Shown here piece by piece: positions 12,701 to 20,700 of a stretch of DNA of 29,959 nucleotides. Location: positions 10,569 to 40,527 of the forward strand of contig NZ_DKLM01000169.1 of NCBI RefSeq assembly GCF_002455975.1, written 5' to 3'. The translations under genes were made by a program, and so were the position numbers. Under the pieces are notes generated by a model, which had not been told where the DNA came from, did no database searches, and saw only the letters and a program-made list of their open reading frames with translations. This stretch comes from Clostridium sp. UBA6640. GTDB taxonomy: Bacteria > Bacillota > Clostridia > Clostridiales > Clostridiaceae. Within the stretch, counting starts at the first letter, position 1. Each line of letters opens with the position of its first letter.

Positions 12701-15700
12701 AAGCTTTCATTGAATATATCTATGATTTCACCCTCAAATACTAACCCACCTATTAACTTTTTATCACTCAATAAAATCTTACTTTCGCTATCTTCTAACA
12801 TATATTCTATTCTTTCTTTTGGATAGCTTGAATCTATTGGTAAATAAGCTCCTCCTGATTTTAATATTCCAATTAGCCCCACTATCATTTCTAATGATCT
12901 TTCCATCATTATTGCTACTATTGAGTTGGCCTTAACACCTTTTTTTCTTAATACTCTTGCAAGACTATTAGATTTTTCATTTAGCTCCTTATAAGTTAAC
13001 TTTTTATCTTCAAATACTACTGCAATATTATTTGGTGTTTTCTCTACTTGTGCTTCGAATAGTTCGTATAGTGTTTTATCTCTTGGATAATCTATTTCTG
13101 TATCATTAAATTTAAAAATAACTTTTTCTCGTTCTTCCTTAGTGAGAATATTCTCTTTATTTATTGTACCTTTAATATTTGTTATGAATTCATTAATTAT
13201 ATTAATAAAATAACTCATCAAATTGTTGCTTTCTTCTTGGGTAAATATTTTATTACTAGAACGTAAATTCAAATATATCTTATTATTAATTATAGAAGCT
13301 GTAAAATCTAAAGGTGTATTTGTTTTTCCAAAAACAGATTTCATATTATTTTTCTTAATATCAACTTTATATTTGAAATCATTATTATTATAAATATAAA
13401 AATCAATAAAATTGAAAAATGTATCAAATATTTTATTTCCATCATGTGTATTTTCACCTATTACCTTTGCAATTTCAGCTAAAGGTAAACGGCCGTTTAT
13501 AGTAAGATCTATCATTTTCTTATTTACATGATTCAATAAATCCTCCCATGTCATTTCCTTTTCAAACTTTATTCTTACAGGGATAGTATTCAAAAAACAT
13601 CCTAAGAGCTTATCACCATCTTCACAAATTGGTCTATTGTTTCCTACTAATCCTACTACTATATCATTTTTGTAAGTAAGCATATTTATCATATATGAGT
13701 ATGCCGCAAAACAAACACTTTTAATATTAGTGTTATATTTTGTAGCTATTTCTTTAATATTAATGAATACTTCTTCATTTAGGTATGCTTCTACTTCATA
13801 AGTATCATACTCATCAATGTTATCCTTATATATCAATGGTAGTTTTTCATATTCATCCAGTTCCTTTTTCCAATATCTCTTTATTTTAGGGTTATTTTTT
13901 ATAGCTTTTTGTTCTATAATACTTTCCTTATAACTGCATCTTAATTTATTAAAAGCAACCTCTTCTTTATTTTTTAATTGTTTATATATACTTGCTGTTT
14001 CTGCCATCAACGAAGCAACACTAAAACCATCTAAAATTGAATGATGCACAAAGAACCCAATCAATACCTTCTCATTACTGAAGTTAAATACCTTCATTCT
14101 CCAAATAGGCGCTTTACTAATATCAAACCTAATTTTTCTATCATTTTTCATATATTCATCAACAAAGTTTCTTTTATCTTTATTGTGGCTCTTAATATAT
14201 ATCATTTCCATATTTAAATTTATGCTACTATGAACTATACGCAATGGTTCTGAGAAATCTCCTATATTAAAACTAGTTCTTAAATTTGAATGTTTTAGTA
14301 CAATATTCTCCATTGCCTTCTTTAAAAGTTCATAATTAAAATTCTCTTCTTCAATTTCATATATAAATTGATCATGATAAATTTCTTCCTCGGCACTTTT
14401 AAACATGTAATATATCATTCCCAGTTCTATGTCACTCATTGGATAAAATTCTTCAAAATCCTTAGGTAATTTTGATTTTTCAACTTCATCATTAAGTATT
14501 TCATTTTGTAATTTTTCTATTTCAAGTCTAGCTTCTTCTATATATTTATCATTTAAGCTCATGACTTTATTTTTTTCCATATATTCAACTAATTTTTTTA
14601 TCGTTAAATTTTTATATATGGAATTTATTTTGATATTAACATTTAATTCTTTATTTATTAAACTTACTAATCTTATAGATTTTATAGAATCTCCGCCTAA
14701 AGAAAAAAAGTTATCATTAATACCTATTTTATCTTTTAAAAGCACTTGCTCCCATATTCTTATCAAGTTTCTCTCCATATCATTGGTTGCTACTTTATAT
14801 TCAGTGCCTATATTTATATCAGTAGTCAGGTTTAATAGTGCTTTTCTATCAACCTTATTATTTTCAGTTAATGGTATATTACTAACCTTTACAAATGATG
14901 ATGGTATCATATAATATGGTAACTTAGTTTCTAAATATTTTCTAAATTCTTCAATTGTAAAATCATTTTTCCCCTCATAATACGCACAAAGATACCTCTC
15001 ATTATTTTCTTCTTTATCAAGTACTACAACTTTTTTTAATCCTTCTAACTTAAGTAAAACACTTTCTATTTCTTCAAGTTCTATTCTAAATCCACGTATT
15101 TTTACTTGATGATCTATTCTTCCTAAAAATTCAATATTACCGTCCGGCAACCATCTTGCCAAATCCCCAGTTTTATATATTTTTTTATTTAAGTCATAAG
15201 GGTTATCTATAAATTTTTCTTTGGTTAATTTTAAATTATTAATGTATCCAGTTGATACACCTACTCCACCTATATATAATTCACCACTAACTCCAATTGG
15301 AACAAGTTTAAGATTCTTATCTAATATATATAATTGTGTATTATCAATTGGCTTTCCTATTGGTATTGCTTCGTCATATTCTTGTGATTTACACTCATAA
15401 TAGGTAACATCTACAGTGGCTTCAGTAGGTCCATATAAATTTACAAGTCTCGTATAATTATTTTGTCTTATTGTCTTATTAAATACGTTGCAATATTCCT
15501 TTTTTAGTGCTTCTCCACTAGAGACCACAAATCTTATGGTCGCTATATCTTCATATTTATTTTCATTTAAAACATATTCATTAAATATGCTAAGCATGGA
15601 TGGAACAAAATGAATTATGGTAACTTCTCCATCTTTTATATTTTCTACTATTTTAGACGGATCTTTTTCTCCACCTTTAGTTAATAACTTTAATTTTGCA

Positions 15701-17721
15701 CCAGCTAATGTCCATAAAAATAGCTCCCATACTGATACATCAAATGTATATGTTGTTTTTTGTAATATTGTATCTTTTTCATTTATCTCATATTTTTTCT
15801 TCATCCAATTCAATCTATTAACAGCACTTCCATGTTTTATCATAACACCTTTGGGATTCGCTGTTGTACCCGAAGTATATATTATATATGCTAAATCCTC
15901 AGAACAACTTATCTCACCTAGATTATTAATATCATTTAAGTAAATACTATCATCATTGATATTTATGATTTCGGATTCATATGATATTTTACTTACAACT
16001 TTATCTTCAACTAATACTATGGCCGGTTTACTATCTTCAAGTATATATTCTATTCTTTCTTCTGGGTAACTTGAATCTATAGGTAAATATGCTGCTCCTG
16101 ACTTCAGTATTGCAAATATCCCCACTATCATTTCTACTGATCTCTCTACACTTATTGCAACTATATTATTAGCTTTTATACCCTTATCTTTTAATACATG
16201 AGCTAAGGAGTTTGCTCTACTATTTAAGTCTTTATATGTTATTTCTTCATTTTCATACATTATAGCTATATTGTTTGGAGTTTTTTCCACCTGCTCTTCA
16301 AAAAGTTTATGCAAAGTCTTATTTCTAGGATAATCTGCTCCAGTATCATTAAATTCATATAATAGCTTATGTTTTTCTTCATCTGAGACTATATCTATTT
16401 CTTTTAGTTTCGCATTTGGATTTTCTATAAGTTTAGTTGCAATGAAACTAAAAGTTTTTGATATGTTTTCTATAAATTCTTTATCATAAACTTCTGAATT
16501 AAATGTAAACATTAACTTATAATTTTCTGTTGGATATATAAGAAAATTAAGATCATAATTTGTTTGTTCATATCCCTTTTCTAACTCTACCTCAATAGTA
16601 CTACTAACTTTATCATTTATTTTTTTTATTTCATCTTGCACAACAAAGTTTTCAAATACAACAATGTGATTAATTAGTTTGTTTTTCTGACTCGTTTGTT
16701 TCTGTATATCAATTAATGCCATATGTTCATACTCTTTTGAACATATGGCATCTTGATTAACCTTTCTTAATAAGATTTCTAATGTATCTTCCTTTTCACT
16801 TTTTATTCTCATTGGTATTGTATTTATAAATAATCCTACCATTCTTTCAATACCATCTATCTCACTTGGTCTCCCTGATACAACAGTTCCATAAACTACA
16901 TCATTAACATTGCTATATTTTTGTAAAAATATTCCCCATAAAACTTGAAAAACTATATTAGTAGAAACCTTATTTGTTTTTGCTAGCTTATTTAATTTTT
17001 CAATAATATCTGAGCTTAAATTAAACTCATATTCTTCATATTTATAAGATTCAGTTAATATTTTTTTCTTGTTATTAGTAAATATCTCTTGTTGTTCATA
17101 CCCTTTCAGATAATTTCTCCAGTATTCTAATCCTTGCTGCTTATATCTCTCTTTATTTCTTAACCATTCTATATAATTCTTATATTCTACTATCGGTTCT
17201 AATTCAATCTTTTCATGATTTACTAACAAGTTATATATATGAAGTAAATCCTTATATATAATACTTAAACTCCATCCATCTATAATAATATGATGATATG
17301 TCCATACCATCCTATACTCATTTTCATCAACTTTATAAACATCTACCTTTATTGGTATATCTTTTATCAAATCAAACCCTTTTTTTCTATTTTTTTTAGC
17401 TTCCTTTTCTATATAGTCATATTTATTTTCTAACTTAGATATCTCTTTGAATCCCATCTTGAAATTTCTTTCATTCAAAATAATTTGAAGAGGCTTTTCT
17501 CCATCTTGGAACTTAAAAATTGTTCTAAATACATCATGATATTCTACTAAATAATTAAAACTTTCTTGTAATAATTCTATATCTATATTTCCCTTAGCTT
17601 TAAATACCTCTTGATAACAATATGAATTTTCATCATTATCCTTTCCCAATAGCCAGTAAAAAAACATACCTTGTTGAGTAGGTGTCATTTTAAGTATATC
17701 TTTTATTTTATTTTTTGCCAT
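3712..17721 (-). CDS. NRPS-4: four-module synthetase C-A-T-C-A-T-C-A-T-C-A-T-C (predicted Ser, Asp, unassigned, Cys)
   Basis: 4669 aa, cytosolic. Approximate domains: C1 10-450 (YHHIIIDG near 142), A1 455-960, T1 975-1045 (LGGDSIKS), C2 1085-1520 (HHSILDG), A2 1535-2040, T2 2050-2120 (LGGHSLKA), C3 2130-2560 (HHIISDG), A3 2575-3085, T3 3090-3160 (LGGQSLKA), C4 3175-3605 (HHIIFDG), A4 3615-4120, T4 4130-4195 (LGGHSLNA), C5 4210-4640 (HHIISDG). Codes aligned by eye to GrsA: A1 DVWHVSLVDK (Ser), A2 DLTKIGHIGK (Asp), A3 DIWELTADDK (unassigned, acidic pocket), A4 DLYNLSLIWK (Cys; its GGATEGSIWS core is normal for Cys domains). The N-terminus KMTPTQQGMFF resembles a COM acceptor and matches the COM-like donor end of NRPS-3. 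The C-terminus is EFNF, the same E-F-x-F ending as NRPS-1 and NRPS-2. AAAGGAG (17729-17735) lies in the 16-bp gap after NRPS-3, suggesting coupled translation. I see no clear terminator downstream. Confidence 0.97.
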   Translation of the reverse strand: MAKNKIKDILKMTPTQQGMFFYWLLGKDNDENSYCYQEVFKAKGNIDIELLQESFNYLVEYHDVFRTIFKFQDGEKPLQIILNERNFKMGFKEISKLENKYDYIEKEAKKNRKKGFDLIKDIPIKVDVYKVDENEYRMVWTYHHIIIDGWSLSIIYKDLLHIYNLLVNHEKIELEPIVEYKNYIEWLRNKERYKQQGLEYWRNYLKGYEQQEIFTNNKKKILTESYKYEEYEFNLSSDIIEKLNKLAKTNKVSTNIVFQVLWGIFLQKYSNVNDVVYGTVVSGRPSEIDGIERMVGLFINTIPMRIKSEKEDTLEILLRKVNQDAICSKEYEHMALIDIQKQTSQKNKLINHIVVFENFVVQDEIKKINDKVSSTIEVELEKGYEQTNYDLNFLIYPTENYKLMFTFNSEVYDKEFIENISKTFSFIATKLIENPNAKLKEIDIVSDEEKHKLLYEFNDTGADYPRNKTLHKLFEEQVEKTPNNIAIMYENEEITYKDLNSRANSLAHVLKDKGIKANNIVAISVERSVEMIVGIFAILKSGAAYLPIDSSYPEERIEYILEDSKPAIVLVEDKVVSKISYESEIININDDSIYLNDINNLGEISCSEDLAYIIYTSGTTANPKGVMIKHGSAVNRLNWMKKKYEINEKDTILQKTTYTFDVSVWELFLWTLAGAKLKLLTKGGEKDPSKIVENIKDGEVTIIHFVPSMLSIFNEYVLNENKYEDIATIRFVVSSGEALKKEYCNVFNKTIRQNNYTRLVNLYGPTEATVDVTYYECKSQEYDEAIPIGKPIDNTQLYILDKNLKLVPIGVSGELYIGGVGVSTGYINNLKLTKEKFIDNPYDLNKKIYKTGDLARWLPDGNIEFLGRIDHQVKIRGFRIELEEIESVLLKLEGLKKVVVLDKEENNERYLCAYYEGKNDFTIEEFRKYLETKLPYYMIPSSFVKVSNIPLTENNKVDRKALLNLTTDINIGTEYKVATNDMERNLIRIWEQVLLKDKIGINDNFFSLGGDSIKSIRLVSLINKELNVNIKINSIYKNLTIKKLVEYMEKNKVMSLNDKYIEEARLEIEKLQNEILNDEVEKSKLPKDFEEFYPMSDIELGMIYYMFKSAEEEIYHDQFIYEIEEENFNYELLKKAMENIVLKHSNLRTSFNIGDFSEPLRIVHSSINLNMEMIYIKSHNKDKRNFVDEYMKNDRKIRFDISKAPIWRMKVFNFSNEKVLIGFFVHHSILDGFSVASLMAETASIYKQLKNKEEVAFNKLRCSYKESIIEQKAIKNNPKIKRYWKKELDEYEKLPLIYKDNIDEYDTYEVEAYLNEEVFINIKEIATKYNTNIKSVCFAAYSYMINMLTYKNDIVVGLVGNNRPICEDGDKLLGCFLNTIPVRIKFEKEMTWEDLLNHVNKKMIDLTINGRLPLAEIAKVIGENTHDGNKIFDTFFNFIDFYIYNNNDFKYKVDIKKNNMKSVFGKTNTPLDFTASIINNKIYLNLRSSNKIFTQEESNNLMSYFINIINEFITNIKGTINKENILTKEEREKVIFKFNDTEIDYPRDKTLYELFEAQVEKTPNNIAVVFEDKKLTYKELNEKSNSLARVLRKKGVKANSIVAIMMERSLEMIVGLIGILKSGGAYLPIDSSYPKERIEYMLEDSESKILLSDKKLIGGLVFEGEIIDIFNESLFSNDESTLEKINNSNDLAYVIYTSGTTGRSKGVMIKHNSVVNYTKSIIDKAVLTSSDETALLSSYAFDLGYTTVFTALITGIKLNIISEDKYKNPQKLVELLKENITYIKMTPSLFSIIANYQYDKPISNNKLRLIILGGEEINIEDIKVFTESNNGNNAIIMNHYGPTETTIGCITTQINLSKLNEFKRIIGKPLNNVNAYILDKYNKVCGIGTEGELYISGEGLSVGYLNRPELTAEKFIDNPFNHGTNMYKTGDLARWLPDGNIEFLGRIDDQVKVRGFRIELGEIENKILQHEEVKEATVAIKEYKNNEKYICAYVVSEKEINELNLRSHLKESLPDYMIPSYFIKLDKMPLTYNGKLDGRALPDPTLDVDLSEYEAPRNEIEEILAKLWSQILGMDKVGINDNFFQLGGHSLKAMVLISKIHKKLNREVSLKELFKYPTIKGLSNFIKNAEENQYFKIDKIEEKDYYEVSSAQKRMYLLQQINLESISYNMPGILEIKGNLDVLKLENIFKTLIERHETLRTKFIVKDEEIVQVVQKNPKFNIEYLDNKKNLDDCINKFIRPFDLNKDNLLRVGLIKVKELTHILIFDMHHIISDGMSREILINEFIALYKGEVLENLRIQYKDFAKWQNDLLKAEEFKKKETYWVERFSDEIPILNMPTDFTRPAIQSFDGDSICFRLDKNIAKELRNIANKTESTMYMVLLAAVNIFLYKYSSQEDIVIGSPIAGRKHEDLENVLGVFVNTLAMRNYPCGNKTFESFLSEVRNNALEAYENQDFQFDMLIDKLNLSRDISRNPLFDVMFSFESKSSESIVLNDMAISEYDNNNKISKFDLSISAFEMDDALEFEFEYCTKLFRKESIERMTIHFSNILKQIIKNEEIKLKEIDILSEEEKNTIITQFNNTGMEFNENKVVHQLFEEQVEKTPDNVAIMCKGITITYGELNKRANQLARKLRDESVGRNSIVGIMMDRSIEMVIAIIGVLKAGGAYLPVDTEYPLERVKYMLDDSAAKVLLVKSSEVNKNIMDIVNTIIDIEDEEIYIKESYNLEWISNKDDLAYVIYTSGSTGNPKGAMIEHLGMLNHILAKIKDVELNDKSIVSQNSSHCFDISVWQFLASLVVGGKIVIYTKYEVLNAEEFIEHIEKDKVSVLEVVPSYLETMLYHLTENNKLADLKHLLVTGEVLKKNLVNRWFNKYKHVKMVNAYGPTEASDDITHYIMDKPCENDIVTIGKPIANLKIYIVDEQFNILPVGIPGELCVSGIGVGRGYINNYNKTTEVFMEDPFIDKGVRRLYKTGDLAKWLPDGNIEILGRKDYQVKIRGFRIELGEIENILLKHEKINEAVVVTREDSERNKYLCAYVVLNENITLDQLKEELRKDLPEYMIPAYFVKLEKMPLTRNGKIDRRNLPEISNLLDLRVRYEAPRNEVEDKLIKIWMEMLDVKTIGINDNFFDLGGQSLKATILMSKIHKVFNVEVSLRDIFKLATVKELAQYILKCEKKKYIEIKKVGLQDYYEASSAQKRLYLIQKLDLTSMAYNMPMTIEIKGSLNISRVEQVLNHLVERHEVFRTSFKEVNEEIVQVISDKIKFKLDYLEVDRDIDIVNVIESLKKPFNLNNAPLLRCSLIKIEKERHILFCDIHHIIFDGVSMEILTREFIELYDGKELKNNRIQYKDFAKWQNDFFKSFEMEKQEKYWIDKFADNIPETNLPTDFVRQTVQSFEGNSLTFKLDKDISRDLYNMVKETGSTMYMILLSAANILISKYSGQEDIVIGAPIAGRNHMEIENVIGLFVNILVMRNNVDNQQSYGEFLQKVKDNALEAYENQDYQFEKLVKNLNINRDLSRNPLFDVLFNFEEIDNKNIKANGISISEYYNEYKVSKFDLSIFGYEENDEILFTFQYCTQLFKKDTIERMIVHFNNILKEITRSKNIKLKEIEIICKEEKEEIAKYNDTDINYENNKTIQELFEEQVEKTPDNIAVIYDENKINYRELNNRSNQLARLLIDNEVNPGDVVGIMLDRSMKMAIGMLAILKCGATYVSVDPEYPADRIKYMLNNSNSNVLLTQEQYFGKVSLDCKYINIDNNDLYSYSTENLKCRAISSDIAYIIYTSGSTGKPKGVIITHQSALNTIIDINSKFNLLETDKILALSSLCFDLSVYDFFGALICGASTVIIKDKMNTKEIIQAIEKEKVTIWNTVPALMEVLINSVNYTFVNESLRLVLLSGDSIPLKLPERIKSHFINSEVISLGGATEGSIWSIYYPIKHVDETWKLIPYGMPLANQKIYIMDKYLNLAPIGVPGEICIGGVGVAKGYANDIGKTSSRFIHHQEFGYIYKTGDRGRFCKEKYVEFLGRIDNQIKIRGFRIELGEVESTLLNIGGIDDVAVLVKESKGSKYICAFITGTVEHNMDEIKALLKEKLPEYMIPSYFIKMDKLPLTSNGKVDKKQLLLSIDERSIGVKYEEARNELEEAMIDVWQKVLYIDRIGINNNFFDLGGHSLNAATIINEIHNKLNVELEIKDIFQRPTIRELSELVLKAKRNEYKDIEKVEKQEYYETSSAQKRMYLAQQLDLKSATYNMPVVLEVEGNLNIERLKETLKYLVNRHEALRTEFLITNKEIVQKINENVEVNIQYFDMKNKNLTNIMNEFIKPFNLNRSPNFRVGIVKIEEVKYYILIDMHHIISDGISFEIISREFVQVYSGKQLEPLKIQYKDFAVWQNKFKATEYYKNQEEYWMKEFSGDIPILNLPTDYVRNHIKDDKGDYVGFYINEEDTKKLKRIARDNESTMFMVILSAFNILLSKYSGQNDIIVSTPIAGRNNKDLENVIGVFINTLAIRSKIDEEITYKNYLLQLKEKSIKAFENQDYQYDELIEKIGVDRSQSREVLTDIMFAMQNIGFVEMEIEELKIKPLNLSSNDAKFDILLSASDEGDSIALGFNYRTSLYKKETIELMAKHFENIISQIKYDVEIKDISIFDKNELLKINRDINKVIKDSTLDIEFNF

Positions 17722-17737
17722 ATCTATTCTCCTTTAT

Positions 17738-20700
17738 TTAAATTTCAATATTACCTATATAATCTTCTAATTCTTCAATGTCTTCAATCGTTAAATCATC
17801 ATAGTCAAAATCTGATGGACTCTGCTCACTATTTTCCCTATTTATACAATGTTCTATAATATAAATTAGATTATTTTTAAAGATTTCAGATAGATCTTTA
17901 ATTGACTTATTACTATATTTAGTTTTATCAAACTCAAAAAACACCTGTAATTTATTATTTATTATATCTGCATAAATGTTAATATGTTGACTTTTACTTA
18001 AGTTTTGTATTTTTAATTCTTTAATACTCATACCTTTTGTTGTTAAATCCAGCTTTTCTTTACTGTTGTAATTCTCTAGTTTACACAAATAGGTAAATTC
18101 TATTTCTGGATTCATTTTCAGCTTACTTTCTTTCTTTATTTCATGCTCATCTGAATATCTTAAAAGTCCATAACCTATACCATTATTAGGTGTTTTATTT
18201 AAAGTATCCTTAATTGATTTAATAGTATATGAAATATCTTCACTTTTAGTCATGTTTAATAAAACAGGGTATTGAACTGTAAAACATCCTACTGTACGAT
18301 CGATAGCTCCATACTTTTCCATAAACTTTCTTGCATCATCCTTTATACCAACAACAATGTTTTCAATACCTGCCCATTTTTTAACTGATAATCCTAGTGC
18401 AGCTATCAGTATATCTTTTACTTCTGTATTATGTGCCCAATTCACATTACTTAGTAGTTCTTGAGTCTGTTCAGTGCCTAATGCCAGTTTTACTTCTTCA
18501 AGTTCTTCCACAAAACTCTCATTACAATAATTACTTATATCTAATTTTTCACCTTGCTCTATCACATTTTGCCAATAACTTAATTCCTCTTTAATATCAT
18601 AACTATTAAAGTAACTATTATATTTGTCTGAAAAATATTTAAATGAATGGGTTTTTTCCTTTAGTCTTATTTCTTTATTTGTTTCAATCTGATTATAAAT
18701 ATAATAAAAATCTTCTAACAGTATATTCCAAGAATTTTCATCTATAATTAACTCATCAATAATTATAGCAAGATAATCTCCATTTCTTGTATTAAATAAG
18801 GCTAATTTAAATAGCGTATCTGTAGTCAATGGCCTAATTCTTATGATATTGTTTAATTCTTTCTGTAAATATTCATCTATATTCTTATTTTCTTCTACTG
18901 TAAATATAGATAAATCGAAAAATATAGATAAATCGAATAAGGTTTCATTTATACCTCTATTTATCTGAACAACATCTTTTCCAACTGTATTAAATGCCAT
19001 GCGTAATGCATCATGGTGCTCTACTATTTTTACAAATGCTTGTTTTATTTTTTCGTATTCAAATCTATTCTCATTAAATATCATTCTAACTTGACATAAT
19101 GAGTATTGTTGATCTTCTCTCATTTCAAAAAAATATTTTTGAATCGGGGTTAATCCAATTTCACCAGTTACTTCCTCTTGTTCTATACTATCTTCTATTT
19201 CTTTTATAATGAGCGCTAATTCCTGTACCGTTGGTTTTTCAAAAATATCCTTTATCTCAAGTAGAAATTTATTCTTTTGAAGCTTAGAAGATACTTGCAT
19301 TGCCGTTATAGAATCTCCCCCTATTTCAAAAAAATTGTCATGTATACCCATTCCTTTAATCCCCAAAACTTCTTCAAATACATTTACTAACATTTTTTCA
19401 ATATCATTCATTTCTGCCTCATATTTAGGTTTAACTATGTGGTCATCTGTACATATTGGAAGTGATTTTCTATCTACTTTACCATTTGAAGTTAGTGGTA
19501 TTTTCTCCATTTCCATAAAATATTTTGGTATCATATATTCTGGTAACTTGTCTTTAAGATAGTATCTTAAATCTGATATATATAACTTTTCATTAGATAC
19601 AATATACGCACTTAAAAACTTATTTCCATTATTATCTTCTTTATCAATTACAACTACATCTTTTATGTTAGGATATTTAAGGATATTGATTTCTATTTCT
19701 CCTAATTCTATTCTAAAACCTCTAATCTTTACCTGATAATCCTTTCTACCTATAAATTCTATATTTCCATCTTCCATCCAACGCCCTAAGTCACCCGTCT
19801 TATATAATCTTCCATCCCCTCTAAAAACATCTTCTGAAAATACTTTTTTCGTTTTTAAGTCATCATTAAGATATCCTCTACCTACCCCAATACCTGATAC
19901 ACATATTTCTCCTTTAACTCCTATAGGGCATATATTCATGTTATGATCAACAATGTATATATTTAAATTAGATATTGGTTTTCCAATAGGTATTTTTTCA
20001 ATATTTGGTGTATTTTCTATAATATAGTGAGTAATATCATCAGATGCCTCTGTTGGACCATAAGCATTTACTACTTTTATACTTGGATAAATCTCAAACC
20101 ATTTTTTAACTAATGGTACTTTTAAAGTTTCACCAGTAACAACCAAGTATTGTAATTTGCTAAATTTATAGTTATTTAATTGCGCAACTTCTAATATAAC
20201 TGATAAATAAGAAGGCACAACTTCCAATATAGTTACTTCTGAATTTATTAAATCTATTAAAAATTCCTCCGGTTTTAAAACAACCTTATTAGGATAAATA
20301 ATAGTTTTACCACCCGCAACTAAAGCAACAAACATTTGCCATATAGAAATATCAAAACAATAGGAAGCATTTTGTGCTATAACACAATTCTTATCTATAT
20401 TTAAATCATTAATTTTAGCATATAAATGATTCATCATACCAGCATGCTCAACCATAGCTCCTTTAGGTCTACCTGTAGATCCTGAAGTATATATAATATA
20501 TGCAAGCTGATTTAAGTCTCTATGTTCCTCTTGCTTGTATACTTTCTCACAACTATATTTTTCTAATACAGATAAATCATGCTGATGCTTGTACTTTTTA
20601 TACGCATTATGTCCAATTTTTTTTAATTTATTAATCTCCAATATTACATCATATCTGAATTCTGTTAATTCATTTTGTATGGTATGAATTTTATCGCTAA

